Shown one piece after another: positions 9,034-17,778 of a stretch of DNA of 59,770 bases. Made by a program: the position numbers and the translations under genes. The notes beneath the pieces were generated by a model that saw nothing but the letters and a program-made list of their open reading frames with translations, was not told the origin of the DNA and made no database searches. The stretch comes from Deltaproteobacteria bacterium (GTDB lineage Bacteria; Myxococcota_A; Polyangia; HGW-17): the NCBI GenBank assembly GCA_016937155.1, contig JAFGWM010000083.1, positions 1-59,770 of the forward strand, read 5' to 3'. The first letter of the stretch is position 1. Every line of letters begins with the position of its first letter.

Positions 9034-9045
9034 TAAGGTGTTGTA

Positions 9046-9636
9046 ATGAATGGTTTTATTTTTGTTATCAGTGCACCCAGCGGTGCGGGAAAAAGCACCC
9101 TGATTAAAAAACTTATGGAAGAATTTCCTGAACTTTCATTCAGTGTGAGTACAACCACCAGAAAACCCCGTCCGGGAGAAACAGATGGTATTGAGTATCA
9201 TTTTGTAACTGATGCTGAATTTGATGACCTTCTGGCAAATGGTCACTTTCTGGAATGGGCCAGTATTCATACTTCACGATACGGAACCTCTATTGGTGCT
9301 GTAAAAAATGTACTTGAATCAGGAAAAAAACTGATTCTGGATGTAGATATTCAGGGTGGTGAGGCACTCAGAAAATCCCTGCCGGATGCTCACTTCATTT
9401 TCATTGCACCGCCATCTTTTGACATACTGAAAAGAAGACTTGTGGATAGAAAAACAGAAACTGAACACACTCTTCAGGTAAGATTAAAAAATGCCGTTGA
9501 AGAAATGAAAAGTGTTTCCTTATACGATTATGTGGTCATAAATGATGACCTTGAAAAAGCATGGCAGGACTTCAAAACAGTTTTTCTGGCATGTCATATG
9601 CGGCCGGACCATCAGAAACTCGGTTGGGATATATGA
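9046..9636 (+). CDS. gmk: Guanylate kinase
   Basis: Gmk phosphorylates GMP to GDP with ATP in the cytosol. The 196-residue protein has the P-loop SAPSGAGKSTL, the GMP-binding block STTTRKPRPGETDGIEYHFV, EWASIHTSRYGTS, and LILDVDIQGG. AAGGTG lies before the ATG, 12 bp after yicC. The stop overlaps the rel start by 4 bp (ATGA). In many proteobacteria rpoZ (RNA polymerase omega) sits between gmk and spoT; here it does not. Confidence 0.97.
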   Translation: MNGFIFVISAPSGAGKSTLIKKLMEEFPELSFSVSTTTRKPRPGETDGIEYHFVTDAEFDDLLANGHFLEWASIHTSRYGTSIGAVKNVLESGKKLILDVDIQGGEALRKSLPDAHFIFIAPPSFDILKRRLVDRKTETEHTLQVRLKNAVEEMKSVSLYDYVVINDDLEKAWQDFKTVFLACHMRPDHQKLGWDI

Positions 9637-11765
9637 TTCCTGATATCAGTGAAATAATTAAAACCATAAGAAAAAATTTTCCTGAATGTGATGAATCCGT
9701 AATTTTAAAAGCATGGGATCTAGCTGAAAAGCACCACCGGAATGAGGCTAGAATTTCTGGAGAGCCATATATCGTACATCCTTATACAGTCAGTAAAATC
9801 ACAGCTGAAATGGGTCTTGATGAAGAACCCGTTGCTGCTGCTCTTCTTCATGATATGCACAATGATGAAAAGATGCTGAGCACACTTTCAGAAAAACTCC
9901 CAGGCTTTATCCCTGAAGTGGTAAGAAGACTTGGTGTTATCAGGACTGTACACACACGAAACCTCTCGGAAAGAGATAAAGAAAACTACCGCAAATACAT
10001 TCTGTCAGTAGCGGGTGATCTGCGTGTTATTCTGATTAAAATTGCCGACAGGCTTGATAACATGCGCACGCTTGATTCTCTTCCAGAGGATGAACAGATT
10101 AGAGTTGCAGGTGAAGTAAGATCTCTCTATGTACCACTGGCAAACAGAATGGGATTAAATGCAATCAAAAGTGAGCTTGAAAATCTTTGTTTTTATTACC
10201 TCGAACATGATGACTATCTCAATCTGGAAAACGGGGTTAAAAAAATCAGTCTGAGTGCCGGGGAATATGTTGATAATGTTGTCCACATCCTGAAGGAAAA
10301 ACTCTCCGGAGAAGGTATTGAGCCAACTGTATATGGAAGAACAAAACATCTTTATTCCATACATATGAAGATGGTTCAGAAAAAGAAAACTCTTGATGAT
10401 ATCAACGATATTCTGGCTTTCAGGATTAAAACAGATTCTGAAAGTCAGTGTTACACTGCTCTTGGTGTAATCCATGCTGCATTCAAACCTATAACCGGTA
10501 CATTCAAGGACTATATTGCACTTCCCAAACAAAATGGTTATCAGTCGCTTCATACAGCTGTTATTGGCCCCGGCGGAAGAAGAATAGAAATTCAGATTCG
10601 AACCGATCAGATGCATCAGATAGCTGAAAAGGGTATTGCCGCACACTGGCTTTACAAGGAGAGATTTAAAAAAACCGAACGAAGAGATGCAGAAAAATTC
10701 AGCGAACTGAGAAAGACTGCTGATCATTTAACAGCGCGTGTAGATGAAGGCTTCTGGTCCCTATCCACTTTTCAGCAGGAAATATTCACTTTTACACCTG
10801 ATGACAAACTTATTGTGATGAAAAAGGGAGCCACAGCACTTGATTTTGCATTTAATGTTCACACGCAAATTGGATATCACTGCACAGGCACAAAGGTTAA
10901 TGGAGTACTGGTTCCCCTTAAAACAGTTCTAAAAAATGGGGACAGAGTTGAAGTATCAACCCACACAAACCAGAAACCATCCAGCGACTGGCTTAAATTT
11001 GCGGTTACATCTAAAGCTCTCAACAAAATAAAACATCACATCAGAAATGAGGAAAGAGCTGAATCCCGCAGGAAAGGCCGGGACATTCTCGAAAAAGACC
11101 TGCGAAAAAAACGGATGTCACTTCCAAAACTCATGAAAGATGGAACGTTAAGAAAGATTTCATCTGAACTCAGGTTTTCCACTCCTGATGATGTATTTCT
11201 GGCAATAGGTGAAGGAAAACTTGAAAGCGAAAAAGTCATAAATGCTATCTGCCCTGAAGAAGACCCTGTAGAAATTCCAGAAAAAATTGAAAAGAAAAAG
11301 AAGAAGAAAAAAAAATCAGGAATTCCAGTGGAGGTTGATGGAATAAGCAATATGCTGGTTAGATTTGCCGGCTGCTGTTCACCTATTACAGGCGACCCCA
11401 TCCGCGGATATATTACCAGAGGCAGAGGAATAACCATACATCACAGCCAGTGTCCTAAAATCAGAGAACTGGAATCTGAGCGACTTGTAAATGCAAAGTG
11501 GCTTGCGGACACACTTGAAGGTGAACCCTTCATTCTCAAGGTTGTAACTGATGATAAATCAGGAGTTCTCGTAAAATTAAGTGACACTTTTGCAAAACAG
11601 AATATCAATATCAGAAGAATATTTACTGAAACTCTGAGATCTTCAAGAACTGCAGTGTACTTTCATTTTAATACAACAAAAAATAACTGTGATCTGCTGG
11701 TGAGAAATCTGAGAAAAATTCGCGGGGTTCATGGAGTTTCACGAACTAATACATCACCGCTTTAA
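9633..11765 (+). CDS. RelA/SpoT-type (p)ppGpp synthetase/hydrolase
   Basis: This long-type Rsh enzyme (710 residues) makes and probably degrades (p)ppGpp. Order: HD hydrolase domain with His49 (GEPYIVHP) and His73-Asp74; synthetase domain with TFKDYIALPKQNGYQSLHT (a TxKD form of the RxKD motif of bifunctional enzymes) and EIQIRT; TGS domain; conserved Cys domain (RFAGCCSPITGDPIRGYITRGRGITIH); C-terminal ACT domain. In the HD motif the usual Glu-Asp after HDxx is Asn77-Asp78. A run of eight Lys precedes the Cys domain. An upstream ATG at 9561 inside gmk is rejected; ATG 9633 overlaps the gmk stop and gives the family N-terminus. Confidence 0.93.
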   Translation: MIPDISEIIKTIRKNFPECDESVILKAWDLAEKHHRNEARISGEPYIVHPYTVSKITAEMGLDEEPVAAALLHDMHNDEKMLSTLSEKLPGFIPEVVRRLGVIRTVHTRNLSERDKENYRKYILSVAGDLRVILIKIADRLDNMRTLDSLPEDEQIRVAGEVRSLYVPLANRMGLNAIKSELENLCFYYLEHDDYLNLENGVKKISLSAGEYVDNVVHILKEKLSGEGIEPTVYGRTKHLYSIHMKMVQKKKTLDDINDILAFRIKTDSESQCYTALGVIHAAFKPITGTFKDYIALPKQNGYQSLHTAVIGPGGRRIEIQIRTDQMHQIAEKGIAAHWLYKERFKKTERRDAEKFSELRKTADHLTARVDEGFWSLSTFQQEIFTFTPDDKLIVMKKGATALDFAFNVHTQIGYHCTGTKVNGVLVPLKTVLKNGDRVEVSTHTNQKPSSDWLKFAVTSKALNKIKHHIRNEERAESRRKGRDILEKDLRKKRMSLPKLMKDGTLRKISSELRFSTPDDVFLAIGEGKLESEKVINAICPEEDPVEIPEKIEKKKKKKKKSGIPVEVDGISNMLVRFAGCCSPITGDPIRGYITRGRGITIHHSQCPKIRELESERLVNAKWLADTLEGEPFILKVVTDDKSGVLVKLSDTFAKQNINIRRIFTETLRSSRTAVYFHFNTTKNNCDLLVRNLRKIRGVHGVSRTNTSPL

Positions 11766-11948
11766 TCCGAATTTTCAGGTTTCCCCCAACTGTCACATCC
11801 TTTCAATAATCAATAAACTGCACTTCCTGTTCATTTGGTGCTTAATTCTTATGATGATTTTTCCATTGGTCTCGGCTATTTTATACCCTCAGGGATGTAA
11901 CCAGACCAGATAAAAAGAGACAGAAATCACCTGATTCCGGAGGCACCT

Positions 11949-12890
11949 ATGAAAATTATAAATGTTCTAATTTTATTGTTTACTTTGACACCTGCTTTTC
12001 CTGGACATAGTGTTGTTTCAAAGAATTCTGACATTGATCTGTCTCTTGAATGGGATACTCAGGTAAGCCGGTTTTTGGGAAATGAAAGTGATAGCAGAGG
12101 TCCTGCCAGCTTTTGCCCTAAAACCGATGGGGGAAAACTGATTCTGGATCAGGAAAACTTCCGCATACTTGAATTTGATTCAAATAATACTTATTCCGGT
12201 TACATACCCCTGCCCTCCTCCACTTTTAACTATATCGGACAAAAAAATGATGAGTACATAATCCTGCTGGATACTTTGGTATCGCAGGCAATGTACATTC
12301 TTAATTTCCATGGAGAAATACTTAATGAAATCGATCTCGAAGGAAGATATATACCCAAAAGCGGTTTCATTACAGGATTACTTACAGGTGATGATGGGAT
12401 TTATGTCGAAATTTCACATCGTTACAGCGTCCGAATCCTGAACCGGAACATGAAAGACGTAAAACGTACTATAGTAAGAGGACGGATTGTTTCCGGTTAT
12501 TCGTCTGTCATATGTTCATTCTCAGGAAACAGTATCAACATCTCAAGACAGCCGTACAACTCAGATAACCACTCAAAAACAAAACGTATTTTCTCCGCAA
12601 ACACTATTAACAGAATTATTCACGTTCAGGACTATACTAATGGTACAGTGATTATTTTCAGTGAAGTGGAATTCTCAAAATCTTATCCATACGCCGTTGA
12701 AATGCAGCGCAATACCATTGTTTTTCTAAATCGAAATCTGGAAGAAAAAGCACGATTTTACTCCTATAATATGCTCGGTCTGATGGATCAGAAGACAGAG
12801 TTTACTGTGCATACTGACGGAACTGTGCACCAGATGTACTATGGAGAAACAGGACTTGAATTTTATTCATGGAAGAGAGGGGAAATATGA
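11949..12890 (+). CDS. Secreted protein of unknown function, beta-rich
   Basis: A signal peptide (MKIINVLILLFTLTPAFPG) precedes about 290 residues rich in alternating beta-strand patterns (for example YIILLDTLVSQAMYILNFHGEILNEIDLEG and IVFLNRNLEEKARFYSYN). These suggest a propeller-like fold, as in NHL or 6-bladed proteins, but no diagnostic motif was recognised. GGAGG lies before the ATG. Its stop overlaps the next start, so it is coupled to the NlpC/P60-like protein. Predicted periplasmic or secreted. Function unknown. Confidence 0.75.
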   Translation: MKIINVLILLFTLTPAFPGHSVVSKNSDIDLSLEWDTQVSRFLGNESDSRGPASFCPKTDGGKLILDQENFRILEFDSNNTYSGYIPLPSSTFNYIGQKNDEYIILLDTLVSQAMYILNFHGEILNEIDLEGRYIPKSGFITGLLTGDDGIYVEISHRYSVRILNRNMKDVKRTIVRGRIVSGYSSVICSFSGNSINISRQPYNSDNHSKTKRIFSANTINRIIHVQDYTNGTVIIFSEVEFSKSYPYAVEMQRNTIVFLNRNLEEKARFYSYNMLGLMDQKTEFTVHTDGTVHQMYYGETGLEFYSWKRGEI

Positions 12891-14017
12891 TGAAATTATT
12901 TTTTATTTCCATCTTTGCATATTCTCTGACTCTTTCAACTCCGGTAAAATCTGCCCCTCCGGAGGAGCCAGTGGAATCAATTCTTTGCAGAGGTTACAGT
13001 GCAGTTGGATTTTCATATGAATGGGGTGGAGAATGCTGGTGTTCATCTGGTTGTGACCCCGATCTGAATAACTGCGAAGCAGGAATCTGCACAGTGAATG
13101 ACGGAGCCACAGGGTGCCCAGAATGTACACACTCCGGAACTTACGGGGCAGACTGCTCCGGATTTGTATCCAAAGCATGGCAGGTTCCAGACACTTATGC
13201 AACAAACCAGTGTGATGTCGCCAGATACACAGCGGCAAGTTTCACTGCCGACCATGAGTACTGGAATGTTATCCCGATGAATACTCTTTCTCCCGGAGAT
13301 GCAGTGGCAAGCTCAACTCATGTTATTCTGGTTACAGATTCAGGTGATGACTGGGGAAATTACGAGGTAATTGAAGCCAAGGGCTGTATTTACGGAATTG
13401 TTAACCAGGTGAGAACTTTTTCAACCAGTTACTCCGGAGCAAGAAGAATCAATTTGACTGACTGCAACTGTGAGGAAGGTGAAATTCAGACTGAAAACTG
13501 TGGAGACTGTGGAACAACTGAGAGAAGATGTGTCGGATGCATGTGGAGTGAATGGTCATCATGTGAGGGGCCATCTCCAACCCCGGAAGAATCCTGCAGT
13601 CCTGAAAATGGAGCACAGGGAGAATGTGCAAGGGGCACAGTACTTTGTGTCGCAGGTTTTCGGACATGTCAGGGGAAGTTACCCTCAACAGAAATTTGTG
13701 ACGGCCTTGATAATGACTGCGACGGAATTCCCGATAACGGCACGCCTGTTTCACTTGGTGAAGGTTATAAATGTTCAAATGAATGCGGAGAAGGCACAAG
13801 TCTCTGTATTGACGGAGTTTTAAAATGTAATATTCCTGACACCGGAACAGAGTGCACTGTTGAAATCCTCCCGGAACCCACTTCCAATGATGGCTGCAGT
13901 TGTAATTTTAATGGAAATTCAGGGCGGTCAGAAGCAGTTTTTATTATATTCCTGATTATCTACCTGATAAGAAGAAAAATACTGAATGTTCAAAACCTAA
14001 ACATCAGAAATCTTTGA
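12887..14017 (+). CDS. Secreted NlpC/P60-like (CHAP-type) Cys-rich protein with MopE motif and MYXO-CTERM-like tail
   Basis: A signal peptide precedes an NlpC/P60-like domain: GADCSGFVSKAW supplies a candidate catalytic Cys, STHVILVTD the His, and NYEVIEA the third strand. Such enzymes cut peptidoglycan peptides or amide bonds. The C-terminal half is Cys-rich and holds EICDGLDNDCDG, typical of MopE/myxobacterial surface proteins. The end is GCSC, a hydrophobic segment (AVFIIFLIIYLI) and RRK, the layout of MYXO-CTERM sorting tags, though about 11 residues trail the Arg cluster. ATGs at 12887 and 12890 both follow GAGAGGGG. The gene overlaps its upstream neighbour by 4 bp and its convergent neighbour by 14 bp. 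Confidence 0.8.
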   Translation: MMKLFFISIFAYSLTLSTPVKSAPPEEPVESILCRGYSAVGFSYEWGGECWCSSGCDPDLNNCEAGICTVNDGATGCPECTHSGTYGADCSGFVSKAWQVPDTYATNQCDVARYTAASFTADHEYWNVIPMNTLSPGDAVASSTHVILVTDSGDDWGNYEVIEAKGCIYGIVNQVRTFSTSYSGARRINLTDCNCEEGEIQTENCGDCGTTERRCVGCMWSEWSSCEGPSPTPEESCSPENGAQGECARGTVLCVAGFRTCQGKLPSTEICDGLDNDCDGIPDNGTPVSLGEGYKCSNECGEGTSLCIDGVLKCNIPDTGTECTVEILPEPTSNDGCSCNFNGNSGRSEAVFIIFLIIYLIRRKILNVQNLNIRNL

Positions 14018-15371
14018 TAAGCATAAACAATTCAGGACTCATGCCATCCACAGTAACGTTTAATACATAGTTAACCAGAGAAAAATCAGCACATTTTTGG
14101 GATGTACCAACATATACTTCCACTAAATACAGACCGGAATTCTGAGATGTAAAACTGTATTCCGGACACTGATAGTCCGGAGGGGGAAATGTGCAGGGTA
14201 CTTCATCGTCAGACTCGTGAAGATCGGTACCATCAGGATTTTTAATCATCATTCTGAGGTCAGCCGCCGTCTCAGCATCCACAGTATCAGCGTGGATATC
14301 AATAACTGAAAAAGCCGGTGCATAAAAAGCAAATAAATCTCGGTTAATCTCGTGACTGCAGCCACCAAGAGACATTCCCGAATCAACAGCATAGCCGACA
14401 GTTAATACTGCAGAGCAGCTTTGTGATTCAGTACAGCCATCTATAAAAATATTATATATACCTGAAACGGAAGCATCAAATACCACCGTTGAACCATTGA
14501 TATCTTCATAATTAGTGCTGCTGCATACGATTTCAGATTCCGATGATGAACAGTAATCTATTCCATCCCCGGACTCCCGCACATAGATATCTGACGGGAA
14601 ATCAGTATCCGGGTGAACAACAGATGCGATCATGAGACCATTCTTTGGGGGAGAAAACCTTACAACACCTTCACTGCCTGAGACTTCAGTGCAGCTCCCC
14701 ACCTGACCTGAATATGTACAGTCCACATCATACTGCAGCCCTGTCATGATATCTGAGGAAATATCCAATATATCTTCAGTTTCACAGATACCCTCTTTGT
14801 GTATATCAAGAGCAAAAATAGTGTCTTCCTCCATAAAAACAGCTCTCAATGCGTAAGTTTTGTCTGATTCCAGATAAGAATTGATTATTGCAGTTCCTTC
14901 ATTAAGAACAGTACCGTTACAGCTGCTTTCCAGAAGCTCCAGATACATTGAATCGGAAAAGCCAGGATGCATGGTGGAAATTACATATGAAGAGCTTTGT
15001 GCAACCCTAAAAACCAGAACAATTTCCTTTCTCAGTGTCGCCGAATCAGAATTGTACTGGGCGGAATAAATGCCAAGTGATTCATATCCGTAAAAAACTG
15101 AGTTGGAAGCCACAAGATCTGTAATATCAACAAGAGGTTCACATTCAACAATGCAATCCTGATGACAGGATTGAAAATCTTCTTCTGAGCAGATTCCATC
15201 GCCACATACAGATTCACAGTCCGAGGGACAGTTCAACGCATTTTCCCCATCATCACATACAAGATCACCACATCCGGATGATTTCTCCCCGCTACAGGAA
15301 AAACCAGAAATAATTACAGCGACAGATACTGTGAGGAGCTTCAGGATTTTATCAACTCTTTTTCGTCTCAA
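14004..15371 (-). CDS. Cys-rich lipoprotein with CGDG repeats
   Basis: The N-terminus has a basic region, a hydrophobic stretch and a lipobox-like SGFSC (Cys26). It is followed by two repeats of the CGDLVCDDGENALNCPSDC / CGDGICSEEDFQSCHQDC type common in myxobacterial surface proteins. The remaining 370 residues form repeated beta-sandwich-like blocks (AFYAPAFSVIDIHAD, SGLYLVEVYVG, SGIYNIFIDGC) that recall bacterial pre-peptidase C-terminal domains. Predicted surface-exposed and disulphide-rich. It reads toward the NlpC/P60-like gene. Function unknown. Confidence 0.75.
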   Translation of the reverse strand: MRRKRVDKILKLLTVSVAVIISGFSCSGEKSSGCGDLVCDDGENALNCPSDCESVCGDGICSEEDFQSCHQDCIVECEPLVDITDLVASNSVFYGYESLGIYSAQYNSDSATLRKEIVLVFRVAQSSSYVISTMHPGFSDSMYLELLESSCNGTVLNEGTAIINSYLESDKTYALRAVFMEEDTIFALDIHKEGICETEDILDISSDIMTGLQYDVDCTYSGQVGSCTEVSGSEGVVRFSPPKNGLMIASVVHPDTDFPSDIYVRESGDGIDYCSSSESEIVCSSTNYEDINGSTVVFDASVSGIYNIFIDGCTESQSCSAVLTVGYAVDSGMSLGGCSHEINRDLFAFYAPAFSVIDIHADTVDAETAADLRMMIKNPDGTDLHESDDEVPCTFPPPDYQCPEYSFTSQNSGLYLVEVYVGTSQKCADFSLVNYVLNVTVDGMSPELFMLIKDF

Positions 15372-15454
15372 TTTTAACCCCTTTTGTCCTTGAATCTAAA
15401 ACACAGAAAAATATTAATAAATAAAATTATTGATAAGTGTTATCCGGCCGGGGG

Positions 15455-15472
15455 AAAACAGGTCATACCTGT
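15455..15472 (-). terminator. Weak candidate terminator overlapping the MATE stop codon
   Basis: Read on the minus strand, ACAGGT-ATG-ACCTGT forms a 6-bp stem and is followed by only four Ts. The stop codon of the MATE gene lies in the loop. The short T-tract makes this tentative. Confidence 0.25.
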
Positions 15473-16833
15473 GTTTTTGCAGTTTCAAACATCTTCCACT
15501 GATGACGCACGAGAAAAAATGCCACAAGAAAAGACAGCAGGTCACTTAGTGGATATGCATACCAGATACCCCACGGCCCGTATTTCATGGGCAGAATGAT
15601 AGCTAGGGGAATGAAAAAAAGTGCCTGTCTTGCAATTGACAGCATCAGAGACTGCACACTTCGTCCAAGTGATAAAAACATACTTACTGCAATAATCTGA
15701 AAACCAACTGTGGGAAGCATGAGATTAGCTACAACCAGTACATCATCACCACGCTCAATCAACTTTTCACTGCTTCCAAACAGAGAGATAGTCTCATCTG
15801 CGAAAAGAGCCATAAGCCCCCAACTAAAAAAGGCAATCAGAGTCCCATAAAAGAAACTTAGTTTAAGAGCCTTTTTTATTCTCTCCAGATCCCGCATACC
15901 CACTGCGAAACCGACTATAGGCTGCATTCCTTGAGCCAGTCCGTAAATTGGCTGGAAAATAAATGTCCGGACACGATAGATAATTCCATACATTGCAATG
16001 TAAAAATACTGTCCATAATAGGAAAGAGTATTATTGATAAGTACACTGACAATAGAACCAGCCATATATCTTACCAAAACACTGGAACCAAGACTGAAAA
16101 TCTGTTTTACTATGGAATAATCCGGCAGAAGATACCTGCCCCTGACTTTTAAAAGACTTTTTCCCCCCAACATATACACTGCAATTACCAATAAACTGAT
16201 AAAGTGAGCTACAACAGTTGAAAGTGCCGCACCTTCCATTCCCCACCGGAAAATAAAAATAAAGACAGGAGTGAGAATGAGTTTTAATATGGCAGCAACA
16301 ATTCTGGCGGTCATTGCCACCATTGTGTTGCCCTCTGCCCTTACAACATTAGAGAGAGCCATTGAAAGAGCATAGAAAAAGAATCCCCATATTGTAACCC
16401 TCGTGTATGCCACAGCAAAAGGCATCAGTGCATCCGTAGCACCAAACATCCTCATGAGAGGGACGATAAATACTCCACCGATAAGCAGAAAAAGTGCACT
16501 GAAACAAAGCACCAGACTTAAAACGTTTCCAAGAATTCTTTCAACCTTGTCCTGATCATTGTTTCCTAATGCAATGGAAATAATTGCACCACCACCGACT
16601 CCGATGGCCTGAGCGACTGCAAGAAAGATCATCTGAAGAGGAAATACTATCGCCAGACCACCGATCGCTTTAATTCCAAGACCCTGACCTACAAAAATTG
16701 TATCAATAAGATTATTGAAGGCAGTTACAAACATCCCCAAAATAGCTGGTACTCCCAGTTCTCGAAGAAGACTGCCAACGTCGTCCCCCGCCAGCTTCGC
16801 TTTACGTACCTCAGGGCTAAGGGTTTTAAACAT
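15463..16833 (-). CDS. MATE family efflux transporter
   Basis: This 456-residue inner-membrane protein has about 12 hydrophobic segments and MATE-type motifs: LGVPAILGMFVTAFNNLIDTIFVGQ at the first helix, AQAIGVGGGAIISIALGN in the first repeat, and the second-half YGLAQGMQPIVGFAVG. MATE proteins export organic cations or drugs in exchange for Na+ or H+. Substrate cannot be predicted. AAGG precedes the ATG. It lies 34 bp after the recombinase-repeat protein and may be cotranscribed with it. Confidence 0.93.
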   Translation of the reverse strand: MFKTLSPEVRKAKLAGDDVGSLLRELGVPAILGMFVTAFNNLIDTIFVGQGLGIKAIGGLAIVFPLQMIFLAVAQAIGVGGGAIISIALGNNDQDKVERILGNVLSLVLCFSALFLLIGGVFIVPLMRMFGATDALMPFAVAYTRVTIWGFFFYALSMALSNVVRAEGNTMVAMTARIVAAILKLILTPVFIFIFRWGMEGAALSTVVAHFISLLVIAVYMLGGKSLLKVRGRYLLPDYSIVKQIFSLGSSVLVRYMAGSIVSVLINNTLSYYGQYFYIAMYGIIYRVRTFIFQPIYGLAQGMQPIVGFAVGMRDLERIKKALKLSFFYGTLIAFFSWGLMALFADETISLFGSSEKLIERGDDVLVVANLMLPTVGFQIIAVSMFLSLGRSVQSLMLSIARQALFFIPLAIILPMKYGPWGIWYAYPLSDLLSFLVAFFLVRHQWKMFETAKTQV

Positions 16834-16867
16834 ATTACCTTTTATTTTTAACTACCGACATATAAAT

Positions 16868-17338
16868 TCAGTGATGGGAGATGTGAGGACCTCTGGAAAC
16901 ACAGGTATTTGTAGTGTCATCTTTTTCAATGACCTCTTCAGATTCATATTCTGAATATTCATCACTTCTTTTGATGATACGAGAAACAGTGGATGCATGC
17001 CACTTGATCTCTCCCCGTGCATTTTTAAGCCCCTTGGTGGTAAGCTCGGTTGTGATCCGGCTCACACTTAAGCCTTTTGAGAACATTCGGATTATTTCCG
17101 ACTGAATATCATTATTAACCTTATAACGTTCGGTGGAAATACCCATCTGATGTAAAATAGCCCTTATTGTACCCTGATACCATTTACCACCTCTTGCGGT
17201 TGGAATACCTTCGTGAGTAAGCTTATTGGCTATATCAAGCAGGGAAGCACCCTTTCGGTGAAGCGTGACTATCCTTTTTCTTATATTATCAGGTACTTCA
17301 TAAGTCCCAAGAGCTCTACCAACTTTAATTTTTTTCAT
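16868..17338 (-). CDS. Small protein of two recombinase-type DNA-binding repeats
   Basis: The 156-residue protein holds two similar blocks, residues about 17-68 and 74-131. Each has the pattern I-hydrophobic-K-G-(A/L)S-I-x-G-x(P/N)-A-R-G-W-T-(V/I)-R-I, as in IANKLTHEGIPTARGGKWYQ. This is the pattern of the Recombinase domain (PF07508) or helix-turn-helix of large serine recombinases, which reads DNA next to the resolvase catalytic domain. No Ser-nucleophile catalytic domain is present and the C-terminus is acidic. GGAG stands 7 bp before the ATG. It may be a DNA-binding regulator or a recombinase remnant. Confidence 0.7.
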   Translation of the reverse strand: MKKIKVGRALGTYEVPDNIRKRIVTLHRKGASLLDIANKLTHEGIPTARGGKWYQGTIRAILHQMGISTERYKVNNDIQSEIIRMFSKGLSVSRITTELTTKGLKNARGEIKWHASTVSRIIKRSDEYSEYESEEVIEKDDTTNTCVSRGPHISHH

Positions 17339-17540
17339 AACAATACTCCAATATTTCTTGAAAAAACCAATCGGCTGCTCAGAAGGTTATGGTCTATTTG
17401 GTATTATGTCAATAATATGTTTATTTTTTATGAGAAATTTTCTTTTCCGTAGTTGATTTTTACATTTGACATGTTTACAACCTTTTATCAGCTTGCGTTA
17501 TGTTCAATGCCGAATTAAAAGAAAACACAGGAGGTGCTAA

Positions 17541-17774
17541 ATGTGTCTTGCAGTGCCAGTGAAAGTACTAAAAACTGAAGATGAAACGGCTCAGGTTGAA
17601 ATAAACGGTGTCACCATGAACGTATCCACCGCACTTATGGATGGTGTTGAGGTCGGAAACTGGGTTCTGGTTCATGCCGGTTATATCATTGAAATCATCT
17701 CAGAAGAAAATGCACAGGATAAACTCGAATTATGGGATGAATATTACAAAATCACCGGAAAAAATGCAGAGTAA
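17541..17774 (+). CDS. hypC: Hydrogenase maturation chaperone HypC
   Basis: HypC escorts the Fe(CN)2CO group from the HypD complex to the large subunit of [NiFe] hydrogenase. The 77-residue protein starts MCLAVPVKV with the essential Cys2 and has the family pattern GNWVLVHAGYIIEII. A strong SD (AGGAGGTG) precedes it. hypD begins 4 bp after its stop. About 200 bp of non-coding sequence lie upstream; TTGACA at 17466-17471 has no well-spaced -10, so the promoter is unresolved. Confidence 0.96.
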   Translation: MCLAVPVKVLKTEDETAQVEINGVTMNVSTALMDGVEVGNWVLVHAGYIIEIISEENAQDKLELWDEYYKITGKNAE

Positions 17775-17778
17775 TAAA

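Noticed and set aside
17466-17471. TTGACA upstream of hypC as -35, or FNR/sigma54 element
   Set aside because: No -10 at 16-18 bp, and neither the FNR nor the -24/-12 pattern is matched.
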